From: Geomonas silvestris
GTDB taxonomy: Bacteria; Desulfobacterota; Desulfuromonadia; Geobacterales; Geobacteraceae
Assembly: GCF_014193515.1 (NCBI RefSeq)
Contig: NZ_BLXX01000006.1
Location: 112,930-176,929, forward strand
DNA: 64,000 bases
Direction: 5' to 3'
The translations under genes were made by a program, and so were the position numbers. Below the pieces are notes generated by a model, which was given only the letters and a program-made list of their open reading frames with translations, was not told where the DNA came from and did no database searches. Positions 62,093 through 64,000 of this stretch are shown here, piece after piece; the first letter of the stretch is position 1, and each line of letters begins with the position of its first letter.

Positions 62093-62193
62093 TGATACTC
62101 CCTGAGACTCTGTGATACTGATTGACACTGAACCTTGAACCTGATACCCCTAGCTCCAACGGTCAATGAGACCGATTGATACTGGCTGAGACT
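62093..62193. promoter_or_regulatory. Helically phased heptamers TGANACY upstream of the AlpA-like gene
   Basis: Units TGATACT, TGAGACT, TGATACT and TGACACT start at 62093, 62103, 62113 and 62123, exactly 10 bases apart. A further TGATACC is at 62142, then TGAGACC, TGATACT and TGAGACT at 62167, 62177 and 62187, again 10 bases apart. The array ends 13 bases before the AlpA-like ATG. Such same-face repeats are typical of cooperative protein-binding sites or origin iterons. Confidence 0.75.
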
Positions 62194-62206
62194 GGAGAAG
62201 AAAAAC

Positions 62207-62572
62207 ATGGCAAGGACTATCAAGAAGAAAACCAAGCGAGTGAACCGGACCCCTGACGAGTTGATGCAAGCTCAGTATGAGAAGTCGCAGGCTCGTACTG
62301 CTGCTGAAGAGGACGGCTACCTTGATGGGCTGGTTTCCCCTCAGGAAACAAAGGCGTCTGTACCGGTAGCGGCTCCCTCTGCCCCTGCTGGTCTGGTTCC
62401 CCTTCTGCTGACCGCTGAGCAAGTCTGTCAAATGCTCGGCGTCTCGCGTGCTCACTTCTTCCGTCTCAAAAAAGCGGGTTCTGTTCCCCCCGCTGTCAGT
62501 CTTGGCGGTCTTGTACGCTATCGCCGCGAAGATATTGAGGAATTTGTAAGACAACTAGAGCCTAGTCCATAG
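62207..62572 (+). CDS. AlpA/MerR-like helix-turn-helix DNA-binding protein
   Basis: 121 residues. A basic, Lys-rich N-terminus (KKKTKRVNRTP) and an Ala/Glu-rich linker precede a C-terminal AlpA-type winged HTH (about 68-115): LLTAEQVCQMLGVSRAHFFR, then LKKAGSVPPAVSLGGLVRYR and REDIEEFV. AlpA-like proteins are small activators or excisionase-like factors on integrated elements. The start has GGAGAAG about nine bases upstream. The phased heptamer array lies directly in front, so autoregulation is plausible. A second near-identical gene starts at 63826. Confidence 0.85.
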   Translation: MARTIKKKTKRVNRTPDELMQAQYEKSQARTAAEEDGYLDGLVSPQETKASVPVAAPSAPAGLVPLLLTAEQVCQMLGVSRAHFFRLKKAGSVPPAVSLGGLVRYRREDIEEFVRQLEPSP

Positions 62573-62683
62573 GCAAGGCCATTGTCGCAGGGCCGAGCGC
62601 CTCTGGGCGCGCACGTCGGCCCGGGTTTGCGACGGCTTTGGCCCTTTGCCTGTGGGCATGGCGGCTCACTAGGAGAAAAACCA

Positions 62684-62881
62684 ATGAAAGCAATGAATTC
62701 TGAACTTCCTTCATCCGCCCGGTGTCTGGATCGCCGGCTTACGGTGCGCCTTGACGGTGATCGGTTCGCCGCTCTCGAGCGGATCGCTCAGACTGAGGGC
62801 TTTAACGCCTCGGTGATAGTCCGTCACCTTGTCTATCGCTTCATCGCCGAGAAACAGCGCTACAGCGCGGTAAGGGGGTAG
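62684..62881 (+). CDS. Small ribbon-helix-helix-like protein
   Basis: 65 residues. After a short tail the core RRLTVRLDGDRFAALERIAQ with TEGFNASVIVRHLVYRFI has the strand-helix-helix pattern of CopG/Arc-type ribbon-helix-helix proteins. The start at 62684 has AGGAG eight bases upstream; an upstream in-frame start is not supported. It follows the AlpA-like gene and precedes the next gene by four bases, consistent with a three-gene operon. Likely a regulator or a mobilisation/segregation accessory; identity by eye only. Confidence 0.7.
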   Translation: MKAMNSELPSSARCLDRRLTVRLDGDRFAALERIAQTEGFNASVIVRHLVYRFIAEKQRYSAVRG

Positions 62882-62885
62882 CGGC

Positions 62886-63386
62886 ATGGGCACTAGAAGC
62901 CAAGCAGTCTCCCCTATTCCGTCGAGCTTTGCGGCACCGGACGTTAACCGGCTGCTGTATGACCTCAACAGCGTGTTCAACCCGCTTCACCCTGGCTGCG
63001 AGGTCAGTTTTCAGGTGTCAGCAGTCCGGGAGGGTTACGTTTTCCTGTCCGTGGCGCTCCCTGAGGGTCTTACAAGGGCCTATATCGCCCTGCTTGAGTC
63101 CATGACCCTCATGCTGCGTAGCGTTGACGTTAAAGCGCGTTCTGCTGCCGCACAGTCAAAGGTCTGCGACCTCTCGGTACAGGAGCGCAACATACAACGC
63201 GTTGCCGATTTCGAGGCCAAGGCTGTAGCTCACTATGATCGCTTCATCGCCAAGGGGTGTGACTCGGCGGAAGCTGTCAGGCTGACCAACGCTGCGCTTA
63301 AGAGCGAGGGCGAATCTCTCGCCTACTACCAGTGGGTAAAGGACGCCATACGCAAGGCTGGCCGGTTCCGGAAGCATCGCAGGTAA
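62886..63386 (+). CDS. Hypothetical protein of the repeated element
   Basis: 166 residues, soluble. The N-terminal half has hydrophobic strands (GCEVSFQVSAVREGYVFLSV) and the C-terminal half is helical and charged, ending in a basic tail (KAGRFRKHRR). No catalytic motif or family was recognised. The ATG follows the previous stop by four bases, and AAGGGGG lies upstream. It completes the small operon before the second copy of the repeat begins. The basic tail could contact nucleic acid. Confidence 0.6.
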   Translation: MGTRSQAVSPIPSSFAAPDVNRLLYDLNSVFNPLHPGCEVSFQVSAVREGYVFLSVALPEGLTRAYIALLESMTLMLRSVDVKARSAAAQSKVCDLSVQERNIQRVADFEAKAVAHYDRFIAKGCDSAEAVRLTNAALKSEGESLAYYQWVKDAIRKAGRFRKHRR

Positions 63387-63825
63387 TGGGCCAGGGCCGG
63401 GGCTCTGCCTCGGTCTTGGCACGATTCCACTGAAAGGGGGGTGACTACCTGGAAAACCTGTGTTACACGTCCGACAAACTGAACCTTTGTCAGACGGACC
63501 ACCTGTGACGCTAGGGGGATGGGGATGGATTATGCTAAGCATCCGGTTTAATTACATAAACTATATCTTATGGGACGTAAATAGTCTCTCCAAGGGGAGG
63601 GGCAATTTACCGCTAGGGGAACCTGTGCGCCTTGATCGGCACGGGATCCCCTTTCTGCGTTCTGCGAATCGGGTAGCCCCCGTTCTGTAACACGGGGGCA
63701 ATTCCCCGTAATGATACTCCCTGAGACTCTGTGATACTGATTGATACTGAACCTTGAACCTGATACCCCTAGCTCCAACGGTCAATGAGACCGATTGATA
63801 CTGGCTGAGACTGGAGAAGAAAAAC
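63387..63825. other. Intergenic region, second copy of the leader
   Basis: 439 bases with no supported gene. 63387-63561 is unique sequence; from 63562 the leader of copy 1 is repeated, including the hairpin (63676-63699) and the heptamer array (63712-63812). Confidence 0.6.
63712..63812. promoter_or_regulatory. Phased heptamer array, second copy
   Basis: TGANACY units at the same relative positions and the same 10-base phase as in copy 1. The one difference within the array, at the fourth unit, changes TGACACT to TGATACT and keeps the consensus. Confidence 0.7.
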
Positions 63826-64000
63826 ATGGTAAGGACTACCAAGAAGAAAACCAAGCGAGTGAACCGGACCCCTGACGAGTTGATGCAAGCTCAGTATGAG
63901 AAGTCGCAGGCTCGTACTGCTGCTGAAGAGGACGGCTACCTTGATGGGCTGGTTTCCCCTCAGGAAACAAAGGCGTCTGTACCGGTAGCGGCTCCCTCTG
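63826..64000 (+). CDS. AlpA-like protein, second copy, partial
   Basis: The first 58 codons of a second AlpA-like gene, truncated by the window edge. It differs from copy 1 only at residues 2 (Ala to Val) and 5 (Ile to Thr) in the visible part. The same GGAGAAG ribosome site precedes the ATG. The HTH region would lie beyond the window. Confidence 0.8.
   Translation, partial: MVRTTKKKTKRVNRTPDELMQAQYEKSQARTAAEEDGYLDGLVSPQETKASVPVAAPS

Larger units (their letters stand above)
61477..62206. other. Intergenic region at the left side of the repeated element
   Basis: 730 bases without a supported gene. 61477-61942 is lower in structure and contains a 25-codon frame (61648-61725) that could be a gene fragment but matches nothing known. 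From 61943 the repeated leader begins: an 11-base direct repeat GGGCAATTTAC at 61981-61991 and 62077-62087, a hairpin at 62057-62080 and phased heptamers at 62093-62193. Confidence 0.5.
61943..62381. repeat. Direct repeat, copy 1 (period 1619 bp)
   Basis: This 439-base stretch recurs at 63562-64000 with 8 mismatches and no gaps (about 98% identity). It covers the leader and the first 58 codons of the AlpA-like gene. Five of the mismatches are clustered just after the hairpin (62086-62091). The copy probably continues beyond the window. Confidence 0.95.
63562..64000. repeat. Direct repeat, copy 2, cut by window end
   Basis: Same sequence as 61943-62381 shifted by exactly 1619 bases, with 8 mismatches. 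Whether the genes after the AlpA-like gene are duplicated too cannot be seen. Confidence 0.95.

Noticed and set aside
62093..62193. CRISPR-like interpretation of the phased repeats
   Set aside because: Units are 7 bases at 10-base steps with no spacers of 30 bases and no cas genes.

Overview
The window is GC-rich chromosomal DNA from a Geobacter-like member of the Desulfuromonadota (Geobacter/Geomonas/Citrifermentans type). Support for this: very many stand-alone receivers and multi-PAS histidine kinases, a membrane Fe-S/cytochrome b oxidoreductase of the ETF:menaquinone oxidoreductase type beside a beta-oxidation cluster, and rubredoxin. No rRNA, tRNA or CRISPR array was seen.

Layout. 1-2810 (minus): YbbA/YbbP-like ABC exporter, permease cut by the window edge. 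3055-3180: imperfect inverted repeat. 3233-5956: rubredoxin, universal stress protein, two lipoproteins, 3-methyladenine glycosylase. 5975-8869: CpxA/CpxR-like two-component system, divergent from a CpxP/Spy-like periplasmic gene. 9179-32697: a 23-kb signalling island with five stand-alone receivers (one with a KaiC-type operon between it and its relatives), six histidine kinases, a PilZ protein, a methyltransferase, KaiC, KaiB and a REC-PAS-GGDEF-EAL protein. 32887-38797: GltB-like glutamate synthase and a deoxyribosyltransferase-fold/DUF4071 protein. 39002-46425: fatty-acid activation and beta-oxidation (acyl-CoA ligase, bifunctional hydroxyacyl-CoA dehydrogenase/enoyl-CoA hydratase, thiolase, acyl-CoA dehydrogenase), then an MBL-fold hydrolase. 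47558-50193: receiver-kinase hybrid, MerR regulator, FadR-like regulator. 50682-52892: ETF:quinone oxidoreductase-type protein and a small Cys-rich protein. 52980-61476: Fpg, old yellow enzyme, small membrane protein, BI-1 family protein, CvfB-like S1 protein, large Cache-HAMP-PAS hybrid kinase, creatininase family protein. 61943-64000: an accessory segment with a near-identical direct repeat (period 1619 bp) carrying helically phased heptamers in front of an AlpA-like gene.

How the parts work together. Acyl-CoA made by the ligase would be oxidised by the dehydrogenase, hydratase/hydroxyacyl dehydrogenase and thiolase; electrons from the acyl-CoA dehydrogenase would go through ETF to the membrane oxidoreductase and the menaquinone pool. 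The promoters of the ligase operon and the oxidoreductase gene share a 16-bp palindrome overlapping the -35 box, and a MerR and a FadR-like gene lie between the two units. In the signalling island, sensor kinases without receivers alternate with receivers without outputs, so cross-talk is expected; outputs visible in the sequence are c-di-GMP synthesis (GGDEF) and c-di-GMP binding (PilZ). KaiC, KaiB and a PAS/GAF kinase form one operon without KaiA.

Main candidates for something new: the repeated AlpA cassette with 10-bp-phased heptamers at the right end; the Kai-kinase operon inside the c-di-GMP/two-component island; the shared beta-oxidation operator; and several signalling proteins with altered catalytic residues. 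All functional statements come from reading motifs by eye; no database search was run.
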